Positions 1 to 8,167 of a DNA stretch of 64,000 bases are shown one piece after another. The notes beneath the pieces are model-generated. The model was not told the DNA's origin and searched no databases. It was given only the letters and a program-made list of their open reading frames with translations. Positions within the stretch are counted from its first letter, which is position 1. Each line of letters starts with the position of its first letter. This DNA comes from Marinigracilibium pacificum (GTDB lineage: Bacteria > Bacteroidota > Bacteroidia > Cytophagales > Cyclobacteriaceae). The stretch lies in assembly GCF_012926615.1 (NCBI RefSeq), contig NZ_JABBNU010000010.1, positions 50,629-114,628 of the forward strand. The letters are read 5' to 3'. The position numbers were made by a program, and so were the translations under genes.

Positions 1-29
1 ACTTAATAATATAAAAACTGTTCATAATA

Positions 30-1208
30 TTAGTCACAGAATTTATTAATTAATTCATCAACATCTTTATTTCCATTGTTCGAAATATAATCAAGATCCT
101 GACAGCCACTTTCAAATTCATCAATTGAAAAATAACTCATTGCTCGATTAAAATAAGCATTATCATAATGTTGATCTAAACTGATTGCCAATGAATACCA
201 TTCAATAGCGTCGCTATACCTATTTTGTTTAAAAGCGATATTCCCTCTGCCCATAATTGCATTTAATTTTGTTGGAGCAATTTCAATCAAACTCAAATAT
301 ATCTGTTCTGCTTCCTGTAACTCTCCATTCTTCTCTTTTAGCAAGGCGATATTATAAACCTTCTCGTAGTTATCTAAAGAATTAAAATCTACAAAAATGC
401 TGTCCGGTACGGGTAGGTTATTAGTCAATAAAAGATATATCAATTCATTTGAGTACATTTCCATTTTGAATCCTCTGTTTGATAACTCTTTTATTAATGA
501 CATTGCCAACCCTGTTTTATTTGCCTCGATTGATCTGGAAAGCCAGTCATTAATACGTTGTCCAAAAATTTCATTACCAATATTTGAAAAAATAGGTTGG
601 TTCATATCGTGCTCGGAAAAACTATTACCAAAAACTAACAGATCAATTTCTGATGCAGATTTAAAAGCACTTGCTTGACTGAAGTTTCTAATTGTATCCA
701 GATCATGATTACCAATTAAAAAATAACTTAGTGTTCCATAGTATGAAATTGCGTCAGGAAGATAACTTTGATCTTTTACAGTAGTAACATATCCCTGTTC
801 ATTTAACTGAAATAAAATGTCTGTATTGTAATTCATAGTATCCGTAATATTTTTGGCCTTGATAAAATAATCATTGGCCATAATAATATTCCGATTGTTA
901 TAGGCAGTAATTCCGGCTTTTAAAAAAATAAATGGATTTTTGGTATTTCTTTGATTTAGAATAGCATAATCTAACAAAGCCTCATCTGATAAGTTCATTT
1001 GTTCAAAAATCTGGGCTCTTAGCAGTCTCACTTCATCATTTTTTGGATATTCGGAAAGACATTTATTGGCACAATCTAAAGCTTCTTCCAGATGTTGATT
1101 TTTAAAGTTTATTTCAGCTTCATCACATATATTTTGTGAATAAATCTTAACAAAACTGAAAAGATTTGTAATGAAAATAGATAATAATATGACTTTGTGA
1201 AAATACAT
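30..1208 (-). CDS. Secreted tetratricopeptide-repeat protein
   Basis: 392-residue protein with a hydrophobic N-terminus (residues 3-22) and a likely signal-peptidase site after the YSQ at about residue 25, so it is probably periplasmic. TPR-like helical pairs are visible at about residues 28-130 and again at about 285-385 (for example the LNAIMGRGNIAFKQNRYSDA stretch). The middle, about 150-280, has no domain I recognise. TPR proteins act as protein-binding scaffolds; the partner is unknown. It is transcribed alone, divergent from the alcohol dehydrogenase gene, with a 135-bp gap between the two starts. Only 29 bases lie downstream inside the window. Confidence 0.8.
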   Translation of the reverse strand: MYFHKVILLSIFITNLFSFVKIYSQNICDEAEINFKNQHLEEALDCANKCLSEYPKNDEVRLLRAQIFEQMNLSDEALLDYAILNQRNTKNPFIFLKAGITAYNNRNIIMANDYFIKAKNITDTMNYNTDILFQLNEQGYVTTVKDQSYLPDAISYYGTLSYFLIGNHDLDTIRNFSQASAFKSASEIDLLVFGNSFSEHDMNQPIFSNIGNEIFGQRINDWLSRSIEANKTGLAMSLIKELSNRGFKMEMYSNELIYLLLTNNLPVPDSIFVDFNSLDNYEKVYNIALLKEKNGELQEAEQIYLSLIEIAPTKLNAIMGRGNIAFKQNRYSDAIEWYSLAISLDQHYDNAYFNRAMSYFSIDEFESGCQDLDYISNNGNKDVDELINKFCD

Positions 1209-1343
1209 TGATAATGAATCATTTAGTCATTATATATTTACGTTAAACCAGATAAAATAAATACTTGTTACAACAGTAATTTATCAAATAACAGTAACAA
1301 TATTAATCACCATACCGTTTTAACAAGACCAAAAGGCACAAAT

Positions 1344-2504
1344 ATGAACAATTTTGAATTTTATAATCCGGTAAAAATAATTTTCGGAAAAGATCAAATA
1401 AGCAAACTTCCTAATCATATACCTACATCATCAAGAATAATGATCACCTATGGCGGTGGCTCAATTAAGAAAAACGGGGTTTATGATCAAGTAATAAAAG
1501 CATTAGAAGGGCATTTCATTGTTGAATTTGGTGGAATTGAACCAAATCCTCACTATGAAACTGCCATGAAGGCAGTTGAATTAGCAAGAGAAAACCAAAT
1601 TGATTTTATACTGGCAGTAGGAGGTGGGTCAGTTATCGATGCAACCAAATTTATTGCTGCGGCAATCCCTTTTAATGATGGTGATCCATGGACAATTCTA
1701 AGTGAAAAGAAACCAGTAAAGTCAGCTATATCATTTGGTTCAATATTGACACTTCCAGCCACAGGATCAGAAATGAATTCAGGGTCGGTTATTACAAAAG
1801 TTGAAACAAAAGAAAAGCTTGCATTTGGTTCACCATTTACCTTTCCTCAATTTAGTATCCTAGATCCAACAGTTGCATCTACACTTCCTCAAAGACAGGT
1901 TGCAAATGGTGTTGTTGATGCTTTCACACACGTTGTTGAGCAATATATGACTTATAAAGTTGATGCCCCTCTTCAGGACAGATTGGCAGAATCGATTTTA
2001 TTAACACTTATTGAAGAAGGTCCGAAAGCCTATGAAGATCCATCAAACTATGATGCTATGGCCAACTTAATGTGGTGTGCAACAATGGCATTAAATGGAA
2101 TAATCAGAGCCGGAGTTCCGGTAGACTGGGCGACACATGGAATAGGGCATGAACTAACAGCCTTACATGGAATTGACCACGCAAGAACCCTTGCAATTGT
2201 TCTTCCTGGAGTATGGAGAGTCTTGAAAGAAGAAAAGAAAGATAAGTTAATTCAATACGCTGAAAGAATCTGGAACATAACAGAAGGTTCTGAAAATGAA
2301 AAAATAGACAAAGCAATTGAAGCAACTGAAAGATTTTTTGAATCTTTGGGAATCAAAACAAAAATGAAAGACTACAATGTAGGCACAGATACGATTGATA
2401 CAATCGTTGATCGTTTTGAAAAAAGAGGCTGGACGGCACTAGGAGACAGGCAACTTGCTGATATCCCGACTATTAAAGAAATATTAAATACACAGTTGCA
2501 ATAA
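1344..2504 (+). CDS. Iron-containing alcohol dehydrogenase (YqhD/BDH-like)
   Basis: 386 residues, the normal length for group III Fe-dependent alcohol dehydrogenases. The NAD(P)-binding GGGS motifs are seen at about residues 37-40 and 93-96 (ILAVGGGSVIDATKF). The metal-ligand set is visible as D and H in GVVDAFTHVVEQ and two H in the THGIGHELTALHGIDHAR segment. The family reduces aldehydes to alcohols, usually with NADPH; YqhD-type enzymes also reduce short toxic aldehydes. It is followed 7 bp later by a thioesterase, probably one transcript ending at the shared terminator. Methylglyoxal synthase lies 1.4 kb away on the other strand, so a role in aldehyde detoxification is possible but is inference. 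Confidence 0.9.
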   Translation: MNNFEFYNPVKIIFGKDQISKLPNHIPTSSRIMITYGGGSIKKNGVYDQVIKALEGHFIVEFGGIEPNPHYETAMKAVELARENQIDFILAVGGGSVIDATKFIAAAIPFNDGDPWTILSEKKPVKSAISFGSILTLPATGSEMNSGSVITKVETKEKLAFGSPFTFPQFSILDPTVASTLPQRQVANGVVDAFTHVVEQYMTYKVDAPLQDRLAESILLTLIEEGPKAYEDPSNYDAMANLMWCATMALNGIIRAGVPVDWATHGIGHELTALHGIDHARTLAIVLPGVWRVLKEEKKDKLIQYAERIWNITEGSENEKIDKAIEATERFFESLGIKTKMKDYNVGTDTIDTIVDRFEKRGWTALGDRQLADIPTIKEILNTQLQ

Positions 2505-2511
2505 ATTAACT

Positions 2512-2970
2512 ATGCAGAGTAATTCATTAAAAAACGTATTTGAGGTAAGATGGTCTGACATCGATGCTAATATTCACCTGAGACATTCGGCTTATGCAGA
2601 CTTTTGTGCACAAGCTAGATTAAGATACTTAAGTGAGGCTGGTCTTACCTTCGATTTATTCAAAAAACTACATATCGGACCTGTTTTATTCAGAGAAGAA
2701 TTAAAATATTTACGCGAGGTTCCTTTTGGCGAGCATATCACCGTAGAAACCAATTTGTTAAAAATACGAGAAGATGCTTCAAGATGGACGATCAAACATG
2801 TTGTTTACAGAGAAGATGGTGTAAAAGCAGCTGAAGTCATCGTTGAAGGTGCGTGGATCGATATTTTAAAGAGAAAGTTAACTACTTTACCTGAAGAAAT
2901 GACTGAGAGATTCAAGTCTCTTCCGAAATCAGAAGATTTTGAAATTGAGCCATTAAAAGCCTCAGTTTAA
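2512..2970 (+). CDS. Acyl-CoA thioesterase, 4HBT hot-dog fold
   Basis: 152 residues, typical of single-domain hot-dog thioesterases. The N-terminal signature VRWSDIDANIHLRHSAYADF matches the 4-hydroxybenzoyl-CoA thioesterase/FadM pattern (W-x-D-x-D followed by N/H and Y), with the catalytic Asp in SDIDAN. Such enzymes hydrolyse acyl-CoA thioesters in the cytoplasm. It lies 7 bp behind the alcohol dehydrogenase and is probably co-transcribed with it. Substrate cannot be read from sequence. Confidence 0.85.
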   Translation: MQSNSLKNVFEVRWSDIDANIHLRHSAYADFCAQARLRYLSEAGLTFDLFKKLHIGPVLFREELKYLREVPFGEHITVETNLLKIREDASRWTIKHVVYREDGVKAAEVIVEGAWIDILKRKLTTLPEEMTERFKSLPKSEDFEIEPLKASV

Positions 2971-3010
2971 AAATAAGAAAGGAGCTGTAGCACAGCTCCT
3001 TTCTTATTTA
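2971..3010. terminator. Bidirectional intrinsic terminator
   Basis: A long perfect inverted repeat (arms about 2971-2988 and 2992-3009, AAGGAGCTGT against ACAGCTCCTT with A-rich and T-rich flanks) sits between two convergent genes. It can end both the thioesterase transcript and the glycerophosphodiesterase transcript. The right arm overlaps the stop codon of the minus-strand gene. Confidence 0.85.
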
Positions 3011-3909
3011 TTTAATACCTCCATCAAAATATCAGGAAAATCCGATATAATCCCATCCACTCCCATCTCAATTAACTTCTTCATTTCACTTGATTCATTT
3101 ACCGTCCACGGAATCACTTTAATACCATCTTTATGTAAATCACCTATCATTCTTTTAGTTACAAAGGTATGCTCAGGGCTGTAAACATCGGGGTTAAATC
3201 CTAGTTCCTCTATATTTGCTTTATAACCTCTGATGTTTTCCACCAACAAAACAGTTTTAATTTCAGGATCGATAGACTTTACCGCTTGCAAGGCACGTTT
3301 GTCAAAAGATTGAATATAGGTTCGATCATCAATATCCAGTTCCTTAATTTTATTTATGAGTAATTCGGCAAACTGATATGGAGCAGGATGAAAAACAGAA
3401 TCTCCTTCTGGTAACGATTTAATTTCAATGTTATAGAATAGTTCCTTTGAATAATTTTGCATGCTATAAGACTCAGAAGTTTCTATAACTTCTTCTAATA
3501 ATGGCTTGACTACCCTGAATTTTTCCTGCTCAGGGAATCTGGGATGTACTTTTGAACCACAATCATACTTCTGAACTTCATCGTAAGTCATTGAATATAT
3601 ATTGTATTTTTCTTTAGAGTAATTCTCCAAATCAGAACCATCAAAATTCACACATATTTCATCCGAAAAATATGGTTCATGTGAAACAATCAATTGATTG
3701 TCTTTGGTTACTACCACATCCATTTCAAGAGTTTTAACACCAGTATCAATGGCTTTCATAAATCCCTGAATGGTATTTTCGGGGTATTTCCCTCTAAACC
3801 CCCGGTGTCCTTGACTATCGAAATCCATTTGATTGGTTTTAGTTGTACATGCATTAATTATAAAAAAAATAACTATAACAATTATAGCTCTGATCTTTAC
3901 AGTTTTCAT
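3004..3909 (-). CDS. Glycerophosphodiester phosphodiesterase lipoprotein
   Basis: 301 residues. The N-terminal hydrophobic stretch ends in the lipobox-like INACTT, so the protein is probably lipidated at Cys21 and envelope-anchored. The GDPD signature is clear: QGHRGFRGKYPENT (catalytic His and the metal ligand Glu), then LEMDVVVTKDNQLIVSHEP (Glu-x-Asp metal ligands and second catalytic His). The C-terminal VIPWTVNESSEMKKLIEMGVDGIISDFPD is the usual barrel end. It splits glycerophosphodiesters from phospholipid turnover into alcohol and glycerol-3-phosphate. It lies 18 bp downstream of methylglyoxal synthase on the same strand and may be co-transcribed. Confidence 0.9.
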   Translation of the reverse strand: MKTVKIRAIIVIVIFFIINACTTKTNQMDFDSQGHRGFRGKYPENTIQGFMKAIDTGVKTLEMDVVVTKDNQLIVSHEPYFSDEICVNFDGSDLENYSKEKYNIYSMTYDEVQKYDCGSKVHPRFPEQEKFRVVKPLLEEVIETSESYSMQNYSKELFYNIEIKSLPEGDSVFHPAPYQFAELLINKIKELDIDDRTYIQSFDKRALQAVKSIDPEIKTVLLVENIRGYKANIEELGFNPDVYSPEHTFVTKRMIGDLHKDGIKVIPWTVNESSEMKKLIEMGVDGIISDFPDILMEVLNK

Positions 3910-3927
3910 GGGTAAGGTGGTTTTATC

Positions 3928-4380
3928 TTATTTGACTTTTCTATTAATATGACTAAAAAAGTTATCAACTTTTCGTTCATATTGGTTGTTGAGCAGGGGA
4001 GATGTAAAAATAAAATCTGCAGTTGCTTCATTACAAGCTACAGGGATATTCCATACAGCAGCCAAACGTAACAAGGCTTTTACATCCGGATCGTGTGGCT
4101 GTGGCTCTAACGGATCCCAGAAAAATATTAACATATCAATTTCACCTGTGGCTATAAAAGCTCCTATTTGTTGATCACCTCCCAAAGGACCTGACAAAAA
4201 TTTGGTAACAGGTAATCCCAACCTTTTTTCTAAAAGTTTACCCGTAGTACCAGTAGCAAATAATTCGTGATCTTGCAATTTTTCCTTATTTGCTAATGAC
4301 CAATCTACCAGATCTTCCTTTTTATGGTCATGAGCAACAAGTGCAATTTTCTTTTTGGCTTCTGAATTAATCATTTTCAA
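3928..4380 (-). CDS. mgsA: Methylglyoxal synthase
   Basis: 150 residues, family length. The IALVAHDHKKEDLVDW start, the phosphate-binding ATGTTGKLLE loop, the GPLGGDQQIGA segment containing the catalytic Asp, and the FFWDPLEPQPHDPDVKALLR block are all diagnostic. The enzyme converts dihydroxyacetone phosphate to methylglyoxal and phosphate, a bypass used when phosphate is scarce. The glycerophosphodiesterase downstream on the same strand could release glycerol phosphate and fits a phosphate-related theme (inference). Start could be Met1 or Met3. Confidence 0.95.
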   Translation of the reverse strand: MKMINSEAKKKIALVAHDHKKEDLVDWSLANKEKLQDHELFATGTTGKLLEKRLGLPVTKFLSGPLGGDQQIGAFIATGEIDMLIFFWDPLEPQPHDPDVKALLRLAAVWNIPVACNEATADFIFTSPLLNNQYERKVDNFFSHINRKVK

Positions 4381-4452
4381 TGTTGGTTTAAAAATGATAT
4401 TAAGATAAGGACAATTTATAATAGTCTGAAAATAAAACTACTATAATGCAAA

Positions 4453-4480
4453 AAAGCTTTTCCCTTTCGAGAAAAGCTTT
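4453..4480 (-). terminator. Intrinsic terminator of the YeeE pair
   Basis: Inverted repeat AAAGCTTTTC / GAAAAGCTTT around a short CTTTC-type loop, about 25 bp past the stop of the minus-strand YeeE/YedE gene. It also faces the start of mgsA. Confidence 0.7.
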
Positions 4481-4502
4481 GATTCAACTAAACTTTCACA
4501 CA

Positions 4503-5006
4503 CTATTTTGGCAGTTTATCTGAAAATTTACCGTATACCCAGGTTCCAGCAATAGCACTTAACAGAGTAATAAATACAACTGTAAAGCCTGAACCAATCT
4601 GGGCAAATAATGGACCCGGGCATGCCCCCGTGATAGCCCAACCTAAGCCAAATATAAATCCCCCGATTATTTGGCCTTTTCTAAACTCTTTATTAGCAAT
4701 CTTTATCGTCTCACCTTTGATTGTCTTGATATTTAGTCTCTTGATAATCTGTACGGAAATTATTCCAACAATAACTGCAGAACCGATTACGCCATACATA
4801 AAGAATGACTGGAATCTGAACATTTCCTGAATTCGAAACCAAGAAATAATTTCTGCCTTTACGAATATTATCCCGAAAATAGTACCAACAATTAAGTACT
4901 TAAGCAAACTAGCAAAACTCTCTGATGATTCCTGATGATTAGGTGCCTCGCACTCCTCAGGTTTATCAACCACTACTTGAATATCTTTATCTATTAGTTT
5001 TTCCAT
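4503..5006 (-). CDS. YeeE/YedE-family sulfur transport half-protein (second half)
   Basis: 167 residues with about four hydrophobic segments (about 30-50, 65-85, 110-130, 140-160). The motif GWAITGACPGPLFAQIGSG carries the conserved Cys of the C-terminal half of YeeE/TsuA-type transporters. E. coli YeeE imports thiosulfate as one chain; here, as in many Bacteroidota, it is split in two. The N-terminal partner gene lies 11 bp upstream, so the two are surely co-transcribed and probably form one complex. The first 30 residues form an acidic cytosolic extension. Exact substrate (thiosulfate or another sulfur species) is not shown. Confidence 0.88.
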   Translation of the reverse strand: MEKLIDKDIQVVVDKPEECEAPNHQESSESFASLLKYLIVGTIFGIIFVKAEIISWFRIQEMFRFQSFFMYGVIGSAVIVGIISVQIIKRLNIKTIKGETIKIANKEFRKGQIIGGFIFGLGWAITGACPGPLFAQIGSGFTVVFITLLSAIAGTWVYGKFSDKLPK

Positions 5007-5017
5007 GATAGTCTAGT

Positions 5018-5596
5018 CTAAAAGAAGAATTTAAAAATAACCGGTAATAAGAAATGGGTCGAAACAATACCTCCAACCATAAAAAAGATGGTTGCAATTA
5101 AAGAAGGTAGCTGTAGATTACTCAATCCCATAATAGCATGACCGGAAGTACATCCACCGGCATATCTTGTACCAAAACCAACCATAAAACCACCGATCAC
5201 AAAGAAAACTAATCCTGTACCTGTAAATAGATTTTCCCAAGTGAATATTTGAGCAGGTAGCAGACTACTATAATCTGTAATTCCAAATGCTGAAAGGTCG
5301 GCTCTTGTACTTTCTGCAATACTAATTTCTTCAGGGTTTTGTAAAAATGAAGCGGCAATGAAACCACCAATCAAAATTCCAATTACAAAGAAAATATTCC
5401 ACATTTCTTTCTTCCAGTTATATTTAAAGAAAGGAATATTAGCCGGAAAACAAGCTGCACAAGCATGTCTTAAAGATGAGGATATTCCAAATGATTTATT
5501 CCCCAAAATCAAAAGCGTTGGCACTGTTAACCCAATCAATGGTCCAGCCACATACCAAGGCCAAGGTTGTTTGATAAAATCAATTAATTCATTCAT
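5018..5596 (-). CDS. YeeE/YedE-family sulfur transport half-protein (first half)
   Basis: 192 residues with about five hydrophobic segments. The Cys motif TRYAGGCTSGHAIMGLSNL (about residues 145-163) is the hallmark of YeeE/YedE proteins, whose conserved cysteines are thought to pass the sulfur substrate along the channel. A second Cys pair lies in the RHACAACFPANIP segment. The gene is first in a two-gene operon with the second half 11 bp downstream. A GTGAT-N4-ATCAC palindrome lies about 65 bp upstream of the start at a spacing suited to an activator. Confidence 0.88.
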   Translation of the reverse strand: MNELIDFIKQPWPWYVAGPLIGLTVPTLLILGNKSFGISSSLRHACAACFPANIPFFKYNWKKEMWNIFFVIGILIGGFIAASFLQNPEEISIAESTRADLSAFGITDYSSLLPAQIFTWENLFTGTGLVFFVIGGFMVGFGTRYAGGCTSGHAIMGLSNLQLPSLIATIFFMVGGIVSTHFLLPVIFKFFF

Positions 5597-5640
5597 GATT
5601 TATTCGTCTTGTTCGTTCTTTTATGCAAATATCAAAAAAT

Positions 5641-5681
5641 AAACCCTTGCATAAAGTGATATTAATCACATACAAGGGTTT
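5641..5681 (-). terminator. Intrinsic terminator of the aminopeptidase transcript
   Basis: Arms AAACCCTTG (5641-5649) and CAAGGGTTT (5673-5681) enclose a nested inner stem. On the minus strand the hairpin is followed by a TATTTTTTG run. It lies about 50 bp beyond the aminopeptidase stop and between it and the next minus-strand gene. Confidence 0.7.
5656..5669 (-). promoter_or_regulatory. Crp/Fnr-like palindrome upstream of the YeeE pair
   Basis: GTGAT-ATTA-ATCAC is an inverted repeat of the Crp/Fnr type. On the minus strand a GATATTTG element (complement of 5626-5633), one mismatch from TAnnTTTG, lies downstream. If transcription starts about 5 bases after that element, the palindrome centre falls near -41, the classic activator position. 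No regulator gene is adjacent. It is also the inner stem of the terminator here, so it may be only part of that hairpin. Confidence 0.4.
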
Positions 5682-5732
5682 AATTCATGAATATAAATTT
5701 AATGAATATTCAATCTATATACGAAAGAGGAT

Positions 5733-7094
5733 CTATCTTAGTTTTTCAACATCTGCAATTTCTTTAGGAATCGGTTTTCCTAAAATCCTGTGACCATCTT
5801 TCTGAATAAGAATATTATCTTCAATACGTATTCCTCCAAAATCTCTGTATTTGGAAAGCTTTTCGTAATTAATGAATTCAGAACACATCTGGTCATTCTT
5901 CCAGATATCAATCAAGCCAGGAATGAAGTAAATACCAGGTTCAACAGTGATTACCATTCCTTCTTTTAATTTTTTACCTAGTCTAAGTGATTTGAGTCCA
6001 AATTGTGTACTCCTTACAATTTGATCATCATAGCCCACCAGATTCTCTCCAAGGTCTTCCATATCATGAACATCCAGCCCGATTTGGTGTCCCAGGCCAT
6101 GAGGCATAAATAAGGCATGTGCTCCGGCAGCTACAGCTTCGTCAGGATCACCCTTCATGATGCCCAAAGCTGAAAGTCCTTCGACTATAATTCTTGCAGC
6201 TCTAAGGTGTAACGACAAGTTTGATACTCCATCCTTAGAACCTATTATACATTCCTTATTAGCATTTAAAACGATCGAATAAATTTCTTTTTGTTGCTGG
6301 GTAAAATCTTTAGCTATTGGAAAGGTTCGGGTAATATCACCAGCATAAAACATATTATTTTGAGCTCCTGCATCTATAAGCAGAAGATCACCTTTTTTTA
6401 AGGTAGAGTGATAATGATGATTATGCAAAATTTCTCCATTTCGGGTAACAATGGGAGGGTAGGAGGTTCCTGTACCTTTAGCAAGAGCTATAGACTGAAT
6501 TTTAGCCATAACATCAGCCTCAGTCATGCCTTCTTTGGCATATTTCATCGCCTCAATATGCATCTCAGCAGTAACATTTACTGCATTCTCCATTTCTTTT
6601 ATCTCGTCCTCATCCTTTATCTCTCTTAAAGAAACTACTGCTCTGATCAGCTTCTCAGAAGCACCATTCATAACATCAGCAGATCGAACACCTAACCATG
6701 ACGCAATCTTTAGAACATTATCACCACGGTAGGGAGGGAGAAAACAAACCTCTTTTTGTTGATTATGTAAAAACTCTCTAATCGAAGAATACGGTTTTAC
6801 ATCGTCAATATGTGCTTTATCTGCAAGCTCATTTAAAGAAGGTTGAGGACCAGTCCAGACCATATCATCTGTAGTCATCTCCTCACCAAAGAGAGTTGTT
6901 TTACCTGTACTTGCATCAATAATCAATGCTAGCCCAGGCTGTGAAATTCCACATAAATATAAAAAAGTGCTATCCTGACGAAACGGATACACATTATCTC
7001 TGTAGTTCATTGCAGCTTCATCATTACCGGATATAAGGATCAAGCCTTCACCAATGATGTTTGCAAGTTTAGTTCTTCTCTCTCTGTATTGCAT
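5733..7094 (-). CDS. pepP: Xaa-Pro aminopeptidase (M24B)
   Basis: 453 residues: N-terminal creatinase-like domain (about 1-165) then a pita-bread M24 domain. All five metal ligands can be seen: Asp in LLIDAGAQ, Asp in AGDITRTFP, His in HGLGHQIGLDVHD, Glu in ITVEPGIYF, and Glu in IRIEDNI. It removes an N-terminal residue that precedes proline, in the cytoplasm. The start overlaps the end of the upstream BNR-protein gene by 26 bp, so the two are translated from one message that also includes the last sensor of the array. Confidence 0.93.
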   Translation of the reverse strand: MQYRERRTKLANIIGEGLILISGNDEAAMNYRDNVYPFRQDSTFLYLCGISQPGLALIIDASTGKTTLFGEEMTTDDMVWTGPQPSLNELADKAHIDDVKPYSSIREFLHNQQKEVCFLPPYRGDNVLKIASWLGVRSADVMNGASEKLIRAVVSLREIKDEDEIKEMENAVNVTAEMHIEAMKYAKEGMTEADVMAKIQSIALAKGTGTSYPPIVTRNGEILHNHHYHSTLKKGDLLLIDAGAQNNMFYAGDITRTFPIAKDFTQQQKEIYSIVLNANKECIIGSKDGVSNLSLHLRAARIIVEGLSALGIMKGDPDEAVAAGAHALFMPHGLGHQIGLDVHDMEDLGENLVGYDDQIVRSTQFGLKSLRLGKKLKEGMVITVEPGIYFIPGLIDIWKNDQMCSEFINYEKLSKYRDFGGIRIEDNILIQKDGHRILGKPIPKEIADVEKLR

Positions 7095-8160
7095 TTTCGA
7101 CTTGTTTTAGAGTTATATAAGCAACAAGGCCATCACTTCCGGCAGCATACATGCGATCTGAAGTAGCTGATAAGCAGTGAAAACCATCGGCACTAAATAA
7201 TTTGAACGATACTTTATTTAAATCTGAAAGATAGGAATTTACAGCACCAACTGCGATTATATAATCACCAAAATTTTGAACTGAGGACAAATACCCTGGA
7301 AATTTTCTATGAGGAACAATTCTCCACTGTTTACCATCCATACTGGTTATAACATTGTTCTCTGCATGAAAGGGCTGTGCATAATCTCCTCCTACAGCAA
7401 TAAAGCTCCCATTAGATAATTTACATACACTAAATAAGCCACTAGATTGATCTCCTTGTAAAGCAGGCGTAGGGTAACTTTCCCAGTTCAAACCATAATT
7501 ATTGGATATGAAAGACCGTGCAAATTGCCCCCCTGATACTATAATTGCCATTCCGTTGGAGAATGCTCTTAACTGAGTTCCGCTGGCAGCAAACTGATAT
7601 TCACCTTTTTGAGTTTGAGGTTTTGAATCCATAGGTAATTCATTCCAGGTTTTACCTCCATCTTGAGTTTCTGAAATAAAAAACCTTCCATTAATCGGAT
7701 CTCCAACCAAAATACCTCTATTTGAATCATAGAAAGCTATAGCATCAAAAAAACCTTGCTTTTCAGGGTTATCATACACTTTTGCCCATGATTTACCTCC
7801 ATCTTCAGATAAATAGACAGCTGAAGCCTTATCTTCTCCAGCCGCCATTGCTATGATTTTAGTTTCTCCAATTACTTCAATATCCCTGAAATCATAAGTG
7901 TGACTTTCGACCCCTGGTCTGAATACTTCCCATTTACCAATTGTAGTATCATACTTTGCTACAAGATTATTAGTTCCTGAAACCCATAACACACCATCTT
8001 CGCTTGTAGCAATTCCTCTAATTGATTCTTCAAAAGGGGTAGCTAGGTAGCTCCAATTTATAGGTATTTCAACATCCCGATCGTTCTGGGCATATAAAAA
8101 ATTAACCCCGATCGTAAAAATCAGGGTTAAGGTTAATATTTTTCTATATGAATTAATCAT
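7069..8160 (-). CDS. Secreted BNR/Ycf48-like beta-propeller protein
   Basis: 363 residues with a signal peptide (residues 1-24, cleavage after LYAQ). Repeated Asp-box/BNR motifs of the S-x-D-G-G-x-x-W kind are visible: SEDGGKSWAKV, TQDGGKTWNEL, SNNYGLNWESY and SMDGKQWRIV. This matches the photosystem II assembly factor-like/sialidase-like propeller family, common in Bacteroidota as envelope proteins of unclear function. It lies between a sensor gene (7 bp upstream) and the aminopeptidase (26-bp overlap), suggesting one operon. Confidence 0.85.
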   Translation of the reverse strand: MINSYRKILTLTLIFTIGVNFLYAQNDRDVEIPINWSYLATPFEESIRGIATSEDGVLWVSGTNNLVAKYDTTIGKWEVFRPGVESHTYDFRDIEVIGETKIIAMAAGEDKASAVYLSEDGGKSWAKVYDNPEKQGFFDAIAFYDSNRGILVGDPINGRFFISETQDGGKTWNELPMDSKPQTQKGEYQFAASGTQLRAFSNGMAIIVSGGQFARSFISNNYGLNWESYPTPALQGDQSSGLFSVCKLSNGSFIAVGGDYAQPFHAENNVITSMDGKQWRIVPHRKFPGYLSSVQNFGDYIIAVGAVNSYLSDLNKVSFKLFSADGFHCLSATSDRMYAAGSDGLVAYITLKQVENAIQREKN

Positions 8161-8167
8161 TGACGTA

